Assembly: GCA_964388445.1 (NCBI GenBank)
Contig: CAYMAI010000012.1
Location: 1 to 60,805, forward strand
Source: CAYMAI01 sp964388445
GTDB taxonomy: Bacteria; 4484-113; JAGGVC01
Reading direction: 5' to 3'
Length of the DNA: 60,805 nt
Shown: piece after piece, positions 44,100 to 52,028 of the stretch
How the letters are laid out: each line of letters opens with the position of its first letter
Position numbering within the stretch: the first letter of the stretch is position 1
Translations under genes and position numbers: made by a program
Notes under the pieces: generated by a model
What the model was told of the DNA's origin: nothing
The model's database searches: none
The model's input: the letters and a program-made list of their open reading frames with translations, nothing else

Positions 44100-44534
44100 A
44101 TGAGCATATTGGATAACCTTTCGAGGTTTATTGGGATTCCGCCGGAGCCCGAAATCGAAGAGGATTTCGAGCCAGAGCCAATCCGGCAGCCGGCCGGAAA
44201 AAGTCACGTGGAGTTTTCGCCGGAGCGCTCGCTTCCGCGGCTGGCGTCGATTCAAGTCGTTAAGCCGAGGCTTAATCAGGAAGGGTTCAAGGCGTACAGC
44301 ATTCGGCATTACGCCGACCTGCTGAAAGAAAACAACGCGCTCATTTTGGACATCGGCGACGTGGCGGAAGGAAAAATCGAATTCGCAAGGCGGCTTATCG
44401 ATTTTCTCGCGGGCGTAACCCTTGCCATCGGCGGGACGAGCAAGGAAATCAACCCCAATTTGTTTTTATTCGCTCCGCCCAATTTCATTATCGGCGGCGA
44501 TATTTCGGCGCTGAGCGACGAGTTCGAAAAATAA
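44100..44534 (+). CDS. sepF: Cell division protein SepF
   Basis: A 144-residue FtsZ membrane anchor. It begins with an amphipathic helix (MSILDNLSRFIGI), has an acidic proline-rich linker (about 15-45) and the SepF core (about 60-144: IQVVKPRLNQEGFKAYSIRHYADLL, RLIDFLAGVTLAIGGTSKEIN). GGAGG lies 8 bases before ATG 44100. SepF is typical of Gram-positives, cyanobacteria and archaea; its presence together with FtsA and lpxC is notable. Confidence 0.94.
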   Translation: MSILDNLSRFIGIPPEPEIEEDFEPEPIRQPAGKSHVEFSPERSLPRLASIQVVKPRLNQEGFKAYSIRHYADLLKENNALILDIGDVAEGKIEFARRLIDFLAGVTLAIGGTSKEINPNLFLFAPPNFIIGGDISALSDEFEK

Positions 44535-44544
44535 AAGGCGTTTT

Positions 44545-46260
44545 ATGGTCGAAGAAAAGAGTTTTACTATTACCTCCCTCGGAGGCGCAGGCGAAATCGG
44601 GAAAAACTGCGCCGTAATCGAAGTCAACGGCGATTTGTTCGTCGTCGATTGCGGGCTGTCGTTTCCGGACGTGTCGATGTTCGGAGTGGACATAATCATT
44701 CCCGACTTCACGTATATCATCAAAAATCAGCACAAACTGCGCGGTCTGTTTCTTACGCACGGCCACGAAGATCATATCGGAGCGGTGCCGTACTTAATCG
44801 AAGGGCTCGAAGTCCCGCTGAAAATTTACGGCACGAAGCTTACTCTCGGCCTCTTGCGCACGAAGATTGCGGAGTGGAATCAGCTGGATCAAGTGGAACT
44901 CATCGAAATCGTTCCGCGTGAAACCATTCCGATTAACGACACTTCGGTCACGGCGTTTCGCATCACGCACAGCATACCGGACGCGGTAAGCCTCGCTTTC
45001 GATACTCCGAACGGCATAATCGTTCACAGCGGAGACTACAAACTCGACCCGTCGCCCGTGGACGGCTGGCTTACCGATACCGAAGGGCTGGCAGAAGTCG
45101 GTAATCGCGGCGTCAAGCTTTTGATGTGCGATATCACGAACGTCGAGCGGCCGGGAAGAACGCGCAGCGAATCGGCGGTATATCCTGCGCTTTCGAGAAT
45201 AATCGGCGAATCGAAGGCGAGAGTGTTTACGACGACGTTCGCGTCCAACATTCATAGAATTCAGCAAGTGATCCGCGCAAGCGCGGAGCACGGGCGAAAA
45301 GTTGCGATCGTAGGGCGCAGCATGGTCAAAAACATTGCAATGGCGCACGACATCGGATATTTGGAACTGCCGGCCGGCATTGTCGTGGACGTAGATTCCA
45401 TTAACGACCTGCCGCCAAGCGAAGTGACCGTTCTCGTAACGGGAAGCCAGGGCGAGCCGATGGCGGCGCTGACGCAGATATCGCAGGACAGGCACGCTCG
45501 CGTCGACGTCAAAAAGGGCGACACGGTGATTTTCAGCGCGAGCCCGATTCCCGGCAACGAAACCGCTATTCACGCGGTAATCAACGATCTTTTCAGGCTC
45601 GGCGCGGACGTAATCGCGGGCGAAGAATGGGAAGTGCATGCGAGCGGACACGGCAGTCTCGACGATATTTCCGAGTACGTCGGGCTTATCCGTCCCGAAT
45701 TCATGATGCCGCATCATGGACAATTCAGGCATTTACGGCGGTTTATCAAGCTGGCCGGCGAACTCGGCTATCCCGAAGAAAAAGTGATTCTCGCGGAACT
45801 GGGCGAAAGGTGGCGGTTCGCCGACTCCGGATACGAGATGGTCGAGAAAACGCGCGCCGGCGTCGTATATATTTCGGGCGATATGGCGGCGGAGGTAGGT
45901 CATCGCACGATTAAGGAGCGGCAGGAGCTGGCGCGCGAAGGTACGCTATATATCGCGACTACGCTTTCGCCGGACGGCAGAAAACGCTTGAGCGAAATAA
46001 TCGTGGAAAACAAAGGCTTCGTTCCCGAACACAAAGACCCGGCGCTTTACGAAAAAATTCGCGAAACGGTTGCGTCGGGCATCTCGAACAACAGGCTTAG
46101 AAGCCGGGAATACCGGTTACAGCTTCAGAACAACGTCGGACAACTCGTTTCTACCGTGGTTCATGGTGCGCTCGGCGTGCGCCCGAACGTGCAGGTGCTT
46201 ATAAGCTATGCCGACAGGGAAGAAACGGTGGTCACGCGAGAAAACGGAAACGGCAGGTAA
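44545..46260 (+). CDS. rnj: Ribonuclease J
   Basis: A 571-residue metallo-beta-lactamase/beta-CASP ribonuclease with endo- and 5'-exonuclease activity in RNA processing and decay. The metal motif THGHEDHIGAVPYL is near residue 73; HSGDYKLDPSP, FTTTFASNIHRIQ, GSQGEPMAAL and HASGHGSLDDI mark the beta-CASP and later metal-binding motifs. The C-terminal domain is complete. It starts 10 bases after sepF and appears to belong to the same operon. Confidence 0.97.
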   Translation: MVEEKSFTITSLGGAGEIGKNCAVIEVNGDLFVVDCGLSFPDVSMFGVDIIIPDFTYIIKNQHKLRGLFLTHGHEDHIGAVPYLIEGLEVPLKIYGTKLTLGLLRTKIAEWNQLDQVELIEIVPRETIPINDTSVTAFRITHSIPDAVSLAFDTPNGIIVHSGDYKLDPSPVDGWLTDTEGLAEVGNRGVKLLMCDITNVERPGRTRSESAVYPALSRIIGESKARVFTTTFASNIHRIQQVIRASAEHGRKVAIVGRSMVKNIAMAHDIGYLELPAGIVVDVDSINDLPPSEVTVLVTGSQGEPMAALTQISQDRHARVDVKKGDTVIFSASPIPGNETAIHAVINDLFRLGADVIAGEEWEVHASGHGSLDDISEYVGLIRPEFMMPHHGQFRHLRRFIKLAGELGYPEEKVILAELGERWRFADSGYEMVEKTRAGVVYISGDMAAEVGHRTIKERQELAREGTLYIATTLSPDGRKRLSEIIVENKGFVPEHKDPALYEKIRETVASGISNNRLRSREYRLQLQNNVGQLVSTVVHGALGVRPNVQVLISYADREETVVTRENGNGR

Positions 46261-46271
46261 GCCCGAAAGAA

Positions 46272-47111
46272 ATGCCGGAACTGCTGCAATACATCATCCT
46301 CGGTCTCGTGCAAGGGCTTACCGAATTTCTGCCTGTCAGTTCGAGCGGACATTTGATTCTGGCCGGGAAAGTATTGGGGTTTTCCGAAAAGTCCATTTCG
46401 TACGAAGTGCTTTTGCACCTTGCGACGCTCGCCGCGGTCGTTTTCGTGTACGCGAAAGACATCGGAATGATGCTGAAGAGCGTTTTTGCGAAGCGGACCG
46501 ATACGGCCGGAAGCGGAGCGGCGGAAAACGGCGGCATAAATTACAGGTCGCTTTTCGCTTGGATATTTTTGGGCACGGTTGCCACGGTCGCGGTCGTTTT
46601 TCCGCTTAAGGATTTCGCCGAGGAATTGAAAAACCAAAGTTATGCGGTTCCCGCGGTCGCCGCCATGCTTTTCATAACCGGCCTTATGATGCTCGTGTTG
46701 GACAAAGTGAGTATTCGGAATTCTGAAGGGTTCCATAGAAAATGGTGGCGAAGCCTGATTATCGGCTTCGCGCAGGGCGTGGCCGCGATGCCGGGGATTT
46801 CGCGAAGCGGAAGCACGATTTTCGCAGGAGTGATGCTCGGCGTAAGCCGCGAAAACGCTGCGAGATTTTCGTTTCTGCTTTCGATTCCGGCGATTCTCGG
46901 CGCGTTCGTTTTGAAGCTGCCCGATATCGGCTCGTTTATGGACATCTCGCTTTTGCCCGCGGTTGCGGGAATGATTGCCGCGTTTATCAGCGGCGTGCTC
47001 GCGATTAAATGGCTTATAGCGCTACTGGTCAAGGCGCGGCTTTACGTGTTTACGATATGGTGCTGGCTAGTTTCTTTAGCCGCGCTCGTTTGGCACTTCG
47101 GCGTTTCTTGA
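46272..47111 (+). CDS. uppP: Undecaprenyl-diphosphatase UppP (BacA)
   Basis: A 279-residue membrane enzyme that removes one phosphate from undecaprenyl diphosphate, recycling the lipid carrier used by MraY. Catalytic stretches are intact: GLVQGLTEFLPVSSSGHLIL at the N-terminus and GVAAMPGISRSGSTIFAGV near residue 170. Seven to eight membrane helices are visible. It starts 11 bases after rnj and ends the cluster; the next gene is convergent. Confidence 0.96.
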   Translation: MPELLQYIILGLVQGLTEFLPVSSSGHLILAGKVLGFSEKSISYEVLLHLATLAAVVFVYAKDIGMMLKSVFAKRTDTAGSGAAENGGINYRSLFAWIFLGTVATVAVVFPLKDFAEELKNQSYAVPAVAAMLFITGLMMLVLDKVSIRNSEGFHRKWWRSLIIGFAQGVAAMPGISRSGSTIFAGVMLGVSRENAARFSFLLSIPAILGAFVLKLPDIGSFMDISLLPAVAGMIAAFISGVLAIKWLIALLVKARLYVFTIWCWLVSLAALVWHFGVS

Positions 47112-47187
47112 CGGCAAGGGAGTTCCGTCGCAGTCTTGTTTAAACGGCGGCGAGACATCCCCAGTCCTTTTTCTTGCATATAAAGAA

Positions 47188-47913
47188 TCAATTGCTTTTA
47201 CGGATGATTGCCTCGGCGTGTATCAAATCGTCCGGCGTGTCCACTCCGACCGGCTGGTAATCGGTTTTTACTACCCTTATCGGAATGCAGTTTTCGAGCG
47301 CGCGCAGCTGCTCCAGCGATTCGGCTTCTTCGAGCGGCGAGCGCGGCAGGGCGCAAAGCTTTTGCAGAGTTTCCCGGCTGTAAATGTATATGCCCACGTG
47401 TACGAAATATTTCGCCGCTTCGATGTTACGCGGAAAAGGAATGGGAAAGCGCGAAAAATAAAGCGCGTATCCGGCGGCGTCCGTTACGACTTTGACCGTT
47501 CCCGGCTCTCGCACGCGTTCGAAGTCGCTACATCTGAAAGCCAGCGTTCCCATCGGCGCGTGTTCCGCCGCCGCCTGCTCGATTAGCGAGTCGAGCGCAT
47601 AGCCCCTTATCAGCGGCTCGTCGCCTTGAATGTTGACGTAATAATCCGCAGGGATTTTGTCCGCTACTTCGCCGAGCCGGTCGGTTCCGCTCGAATGATT
47701 CGCGGACGTCATCTCGACGCGCGCGCCGAACGCGCGGCAGGCGTCCGCGATTCGCTCGTCGTCGGTGGCGACGATTATTTCGGATAGAAGTTTGGATTCG
47801 CTCGCGCCGCGGTGCACCCAATAGAGCATCGGCCTTCCGCAAATTTCCGCGAGCGGCTTGCCCGGAAACCGAGTGGATGCAAAGCGAGCCGGAATGACGC
47901 CGATAGTGCGCAC
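47188..47913 (-). CDS. kdsB: CMP-Kdo synthetase KdsB
   Basis: A 241-residue cytidylyltransferase that activates Kdo for lipid A-core synthesis. It has the nucleotide motif IPARFASTRFPGKPLAEI, HSSGTDRLGEVA, NIQGDEPLI and the HVGIYIYSRETLQKL region. The length is usual. GTG start with a TAAACT box 6 bases upstream and no ribosome-binding site. It supports the presence of an outer membrane with LPS of some kind. Other kds genes are not in the window. Confidence 0.95.
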   Translation of the reverse strand: MRTIGVIPARFASTRFPGKPLAEICGRPMLYWVHRGASESKLLSEIIVATDDERIADACRAFGARVEMTSANHSSGTDRLGEVADKIPADYYVNIQGDEPLIRGYALDSLIEQAAAEHAPMGTLAFRCSDFERVREPGTVKVVTDAAGYALYFSRFPIPFPRNIEAAKYFVHVGIYIYSRETLQKLCALPRSPLEEAESLEQLRALENCIPIRVVKTDYQPVGVDTPDDLIHAEAIIRKSN

Positions 47914-47919
47914 GGGGCA

Positions 47920-47925
47920 AGTTTA
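47920..47925 (-). promoter_or_regulatory. Putative -10 box, leaderless kdsB
   Basis: TAAACT on the minus strand, exactly 6 bases before the GTG start of kdsB. Confidence 0.4.
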
Positions 47926-48044
47926 GCCGGAAAAAAACCGGGTGTAAACTGCGATAATTGCTATCCCGAAAAGATAAAAAATGAGTCATGCCGCGATGCA
48001 AATTCCGGCAAAAATAATTCTTCGATCATTCGGGGAGGTTTCAT

Positions 48045-48446
48045 ATGTCATTCGGCAGAAGTTTTCTGGCGGTCATAGCCGGTTACGCGGCTATGGCGGC
48101 GCTGATAATCGCGTTTTGGTACATCCTGTTTCCGCCTCAGCCGGGCGTCGAACAAGCGGAAATCCCAAGTATGAGCATTATGCTCGCGAGCCTCGTGTAC
48201 GGTTTCGCGGTCGCAATATTCGGCGGCTGGCTTACCGGTCTTATCGCGGGAAAACGCGAGGTCGTGCATGCGCTTGTCGTCGCGGCAATCGGCACGGCTC
48301 TGGCTTTGGGAATGCTTTTTTCGGGCAGCGATCCTAGTCCTGTCTGGTATCAACTTTCGAATATGGCGGTTTTGACTGTCGGGCTGATAATCGGCGCGAT
48401 GTGGGTGGCGAAGGACCGCAAAGTAAAGGCTCTTAAGTCCGTTTGA
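48045..48446 (+). CDS. Small four-helix membrane protein, unknown
   Basis: A 133-residue protein with four hydrophobic segments (about 5-28, 43-66, 73-93, 104-122) and short basic loops. No family is recognised. A GGGGAGG ribosome-binding site lies 8 bases upstream. It is divergent from kdsB and 110 bases before the repeat-protein gene. The Gly-rich helices (FGGWLTGLIAGK) resemble small transporter-like or DUF-type membrane proteins, but no function can be given. Confidence 0.7.
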   Translation: MSFGRSFLAVIAGYAAMAALIIAFWYILFPPQPGVEQAEIPSMSIMLASLVYGFAVAIFGGWLTGLIAGKREVVHALVVAAIGTALALGMLFSGSDPSPVWYQLSNMAVLTVGLIIGAMWVAKDRKVKALKSV

Positions 48447-48556
48447 CGGCGGAATAATTTCGGAACAGCTTCGGGGATTTTGAACTCCGAAAAGTCGCGA
48501 GATTATTCGCGCGCACGCTTGCGTGGAAAAATGTCTTTTTCGTGCAATATAATCCT

Positions 48557-50707
48557 ATGCTTACGAAACTTTCCGTTTTCGCTTTTATCGTTGTCGCCGT
48601 GATTTCGCTGTGCGCCGCCGGACGCGAGCGCGTTCTTCTGCCGGAGCAGGCGGAGCTCTTCGAGCGAGCGCTCGGCGGGACAGGACTGACTCTCGGCGAC
48701 GTTAAAATCGACACGCACGACGTGGCGTTTTTCGGCGGCGACAAGTATAAGCGGAGCATCGTAGATTCGTTTTTCGCGAACCCTTGGCGGATAAGCGAAT
48801 ACACGCGGCTGATGACGGATTCGATGCTGAAGGACACTTCGGACATCGTCGGTCTGACGGTCAGCGCGCACAAGCGGCTGGACAGCGGCGTCAGGCTGGG
48901 ACTAATCGGCGACCCGCTGGAGAAATTCCGGAAGCGTGTCGACGAAACGGGGGAAGATGCGCTCGCGGTCGCGCTCTTCGAGCTTGAATCGGCGGCGGGG
49001 GGCGATTCGAAAATCGCGGAATTCCGCGCCGGAGATTACGGAAAATTGTCGCCCGATTTGAAGAACGCCGCGGCGCTGTTTCTTTTCGCGCTGCCGGAAG
49101 CGATTAAGTATCGCGATTTGGCGCTTGAAGGCGCGTTCGAAAAAGCAGGCGTAGCGCCCGCAGAGGCGAAGGCGCGCGTGCTCGATTACGCGGTGACGAC
49201 ATTCGAAGAGCAGCTTGCGGAAGAAGCGGGCGGCGGCGAAGAAGAAGAGGACATCGAAACGATATTGCTAATCGAAACGCTTCTCGACAATACGGATTGG
49301 GATTTGCTCAATCTGGGGGCGACGCTGTTCGTTTACGCGGCGAAGGAATTCGAAAAGGCGGTTACTGCGGATGGCGCGAAAGTTTCGGGAGATTTCAAAT
49401 ACATGGCCGCAACGGCATTCGGCGACGTGATGCTGGCGGGCGGAAATTCAAGCGACGTGCATGGCGTTGACGGCGCGCTTTTCATTTTCGACGCGGGCGG
49501 AAACGATAAGTATGAATCGCGCGGCGTTCTCGCCGATGGCTTTAACGCTCGATTGCAGTTCATTTTCGACAAAGCCGGAAACGACAGATATATTGGCCGC
49601 GCGGAATTCGATGGCGGCGATGAGACGCCGGTTCCAGCGTTCGGCGCGGGATTTTTCGGATACGGCGTATTGCTTGACATGGCCGGAAACGACGTTTACG
49701 AAACCGGTTACGCGGGGCAAGGCTTCGGTTGTTTCGGCACCGGGCTTCTTCGCGACGTTTCCGGAAACGACGTTTATAAGGGAATCCGCAACGTACAAGG
49801 CAGCGGCAGTTTCGGAACGGGACTTTTAATCGACAACGCCGGAAACGACGTTTACAAGCTGTATTCGTACGGTCAAGGTTACGGATTCACTATGGGATGC
49901 GGATATCTCGTGGACGCACAGGGCGACGACGTGTACGAAGGATTGATGGACAAGAATCCGAACGGCGGCCCGTTCGGCGCAGAGCGGCATATACACTTCG
50001 CCCAGGGCGCCGCGAACGGGCGCCGCGCGGACTTTACCGACGGCCATTCGTGGGCGGGGGGCTTCGGACTTCTGCTCGACGGCGCGGGCAACGACAGTTA
50101 CAAAAGCGAAGTGTACGGGCAGGGCACGGGTTATTGGTACGCGGTCGGAATGCTCGTGGACAAGTCCGGCGACGACGTTCACGACGCGGGCTGGTATTCG
50201 CTCGGCGGATCGCCGCATTTCGCCATCGGGATTTTGCAGGACGACGCGGGCGACGATAAATATATCGTTCGCCAGCAGCAGTGCCTCGGCAACGGCAGAG
50301 ATTTTTCGATCGGTTGGTTCGAAGATGCCGCGGGCGACGATTGGTATTTCAGCGGGCTTTTGTCGTTCGGCGCGGGCGATATAAACGGGCTCGGCATGTT
50401 TTGGGACAGGCGCGGCGGCGACGTTTACATTGCGCAGGGAACCGGCCTCGGGCAGTCGCGAATGGAAAGCAAAGGCAGCGTGCGGGATATGATGCTGACG
50501 CTCGGGCTGTTTTTGGACGGCGGCGGAAGCGACAGGTATCTGCTGATGCCCGGCGAAGCGGTTCATTCGGGCGAGCCGAAATCCGTGCCGGACGATTGGA
50601 TATCGCTTCCAAGTATCGATTTTGCGGGAGACGGCAAGCTCTGGATACGCGAAACCGACACTAACGTAACGCGCGGCGCGCATGGCACCGCGCTCGACGC
50701 GGAATGA
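48557..50707 (+). CDS. Exported protein with about 12 GND-Y repeats
   Basis: A 716-residue protein with a signal peptide (about 1-24), an alpha-helical region (about 25-300) and then about 12 repeats of 30 to 45 residues, each holding a D-x-x-G-N/D-D-x-Y turn (DAGGNDKY, DKAGNDRY, DMAGNDVY, DVSGNDVY, DNAGNDVY, DGAGNDSY, DDAGDDKY and others), usually followed by QGxG and GxLxD. This resembles Ca-binding beta-roll repeats but with a longer period, so a beta-solenoid that binds ions is likely. Function is unknown; secreted or surface placement is inferred. TATAAT lies only 3 bases before ATG 48557; GTG 48542 is an alternative start. Confidence 0.75.
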   Translation: MLTKLSVFAFIVVAVISLCAAGRERVLLPEQAELFERALGGTGLTLGDVKIDTHDVAFFGGDKYKRSIVDSFFANPWRISEYTRLMTDSMLKDTSDIVGLTVSAHKRLDSGVRLGLIGDPLEKFRKRVDETGEDALAVALFELESAAGGDSKIAEFRAGDYGKLSPDLKNAAALFLFALPEAIKYRDLALEGAFEKAGVAPAEAKARVLDYAVTTFEEQLAEEAGGGEEEEDIETILLIETLLDNTDWDLLNLGATLFVYAAKEFEKAVTADGAKVSGDFKYMAATAFGDVMLAGGNSSDVHGVDGALFIFDAGGNDKYESRGVLADGFNARLQFIFDKAGNDRYIGRAEFDGGDETPVPAFGAGFFGYGVLLDMAGNDVYETGYAGQGFGCFGTGLLRDVSGNDVYKGIRNVQGSGSFGTGLLIDNAGNDVYKLYSYGQGYGFTMGCGYLVDAQGDDVYEGLMDKNPNGGPFGAERHIHFAQGAANGRRADFTDGHSWAGGFGLLLDGAGNDSYKSEVYGQGTGYWYAVGMLVDKSGDDVHDAGWYSLGGSPHFAIGILQDDAGDDKYIVRQQQCLGNGRDFSIGWFEDAAGDDWYFSGLLSFGAGDINGLGMFWDRRGGDVYIAQGTGLGQSRMESKGSVRDMMLTLGLFLDGGGSDRYLLMPGEAVHSGEPKSVPDDWISLPSIDFAGDGKLWIRETDTNVTRGAHGTALDAE

Positions 50708-50753
50708 TTTGACCAAGCAAATGAGGCGCTACTAAGCAGCCGGTAATTCGAAG

Positions 50754-50842
50754 CGGAGAGAGTGGGATTCGAACCCACGGGACGGAGTTCACCGCCCAAC
50801 GGTTTTCAAGACCGCCGCCTTAAACCACTCGGCCATCTCTCC
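50754..50842 (-). tRNA. tRNA-Ser(UGA)
   Basis: An 89-base class II tRNA without encoded CCA. The acceptor stem is GGAGAGA/TCTCTCC with discriminator G. D-loop sequence GCCGAGTGGTT, anticodon loop CTTGAAA (anticodon TGA), a long variable arm and T-loop GGTTCGAATCC are all present. A36-A37-A38 is the recognition feature of MiaA, whose gene is divergent from it. A perfect TATAAT (50849-50854) lies 6 bases before the mature 5' end. Confidence 0.97.
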
Positions 50843-50865
50843 GAAGCTATTATAGCCGTTCGGAG
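50839..50865. promoter_or_regulatory. Nested inverted repeat and tRNA-Ser -10 box in tRNA-Ser/miaA promoter region
   Basis: CTCCGAA (50839-50845) and TTCGGAG (50859-50865) are perfect inverted arms around the palindrome GCTATTATAGC (50846-50856). The minus-strand -10 box TATAAT of the tRNA is at 50849-50854, in the palindrome. The left arm overlaps the first bases of the tRNA. It might serve as an operator or cruciform, or simply reflect the tRNA sequence. Confidence 0.45.
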
Positions 50866-50873
50866 GCATGGTC

Positions 50874-50879
50874 TAGAAT
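50874..50879 (+). promoter_or_regulatory. Putative -10 box, leaderless miaA
   Basis: TAGAAT 6 bases before GTG 50886 and 9 bases before ATG 50889. No ribosome-binding site lies between. Confidence 0.5.
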
Positions 50880-50888
50880 GATGCCGTG

Positions 50889-52028
50889 ATGGACGGAAGT
50901 ATCGAATGCCGCGCCGCGAAATGCGGGTCCGAAAGGACTTCCTGCTGGACCGCGCCGGCGATTGAAATTCCCCCCGTTCCTGTTTTGATGGGGCCGACGG
51001 GAAGCGGGAAAACCGCGGCGGCAATCGCTCTCGCTCGCGTGTTTCCGCTCGCGGCGATTTGCGCGGACTTGCGCCAGACGATGCGCGGAATGGCCATCGG
51101 CAGCGCGCAGCCGTCGAAAGAAGAGGTTGAAATTCTACCCCACAGACTTTGCGGAATTCTCGACCCGGCGGCGGACATTACGGTGGAAGACTGGCGGAAA
51201 ATGGCGGTTGCGGAAATACGGGATGTTTTAAGTGAAGGAAAAATCCCGCTCGTACTCGGAGGGAGCGGTCTCGCCGTAAAAGCGCTGATGGAAGGCGGTG
51301 AGTTCGACGCGCCGCCCGCGCCGGTTTTGCGAAAAGCGCTGAATGCGGCGTATCGCGACGGGGGGCTTGAAAAACTGTCGGCTGCGTTCGGGCCCATGAT
51401 TTCGGGATTACTGAAGGAAACGGAGGCAAAAAATCCACATCGGGTTATCCGGGCGATTGAACGGTTTGCATGGGCGGCGAGAGGTGGCGGAGCGCCGGAA
51501 TTTGCGGAAATCGAAACGGCCGAAATAAAAGTGGCGTGGATTTCTCAATTGGATGAATGGAAGCGAAAAGCGGCAACCGAAAGCGGTCCGGATGCGGCTA
51601 ACGGAGAAAACTGCGGATTCGAATTCAAAATTTTCGCGCTGTATCCGGACCGCAAATGGCTGGCGAAACGGATTTTAAACCGCGCGCGAATCATGTTTCA
51701 AAACGGGCTGTTGGAAGAGGTTAAGGCGCTTCTGGCAAGCGGCGTCTCGCGCGATGCCCGCGCACTAAAAGGACACGGCTATCCCGAAGCGATTGCGGTT
51801 TTAGACGGAACGATGAGCATGGAAGAAGCGATAGTAAAAACCGCCTCGATTACCCGCAGGTATGCAAAGCGGCAGATTACCTGGTTGAAGCACCAATTTC
51901 GCGACGTGACGTTTTTGCCTGTGGGCGGCGATATACAGCCGGAAGATGCCGTAAAACCGGTAGCCGGATTTCTGGCGGCAAATTGGACGGACTTTCTCGG
52001 CGCAAACCGGGGAGCGCAAAATGAATGA
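50889..52028 (+). CDS. miaA: tRNA dimethylallyltransferase MiaA
   Basis: A 379-residue enzyme that transfers a dimethylallyl group to A37 of tRNAs reading UNN codons. P-loop GPTGSGKTAAAIAL is near residue 35, LCGILDPAADITVEDW and LVLGGSGLAVKALMEG follow, and the C-terminal part has FQNGLLEEVKALLASGV and GHGYPEA. The usual DSMQVYRGMDIGTAKP is replaced by DLRQTMRGMAIGSAQP, an unusual active-site region. It is longer than most (about 310), with about 20 extra N-terminal residues and an insert near 200. Its frame overlaps galK by 8 bases. Confidence 0.9.
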   Translation: MDGSIECRAAKCGSERTSCWTAPAIEIPPVPVLMGPTGSGKTAAAIALARVFPLAAICADLRQTMRGMAIGSAQPSKEEVEILPHRLCGILDPAADITVEDWRKMAVAEIRDVLSEGKIPLVLGGSGLAVKALMEGGEFDAPPAPVLRKALNAAYRDGGLEKLSAAFGPMISGLLKETEAKNPHRVIRAIERFAWAARGGGAPEFAEIETAEIKVAWISQLDEWKRKAATESGPDAANGENCGFEFKIFALYPDRKWLAKRILNRARIMFQNGLLEEVKALLASGVSRDARALKGHGYPEAIAVLDGTMSMEEAIVKTASITRRYAKRQITWLKHQFRDVTFLPVGGDIQPEDAVKPVAGFLAANWTDFLGANRGAQNE

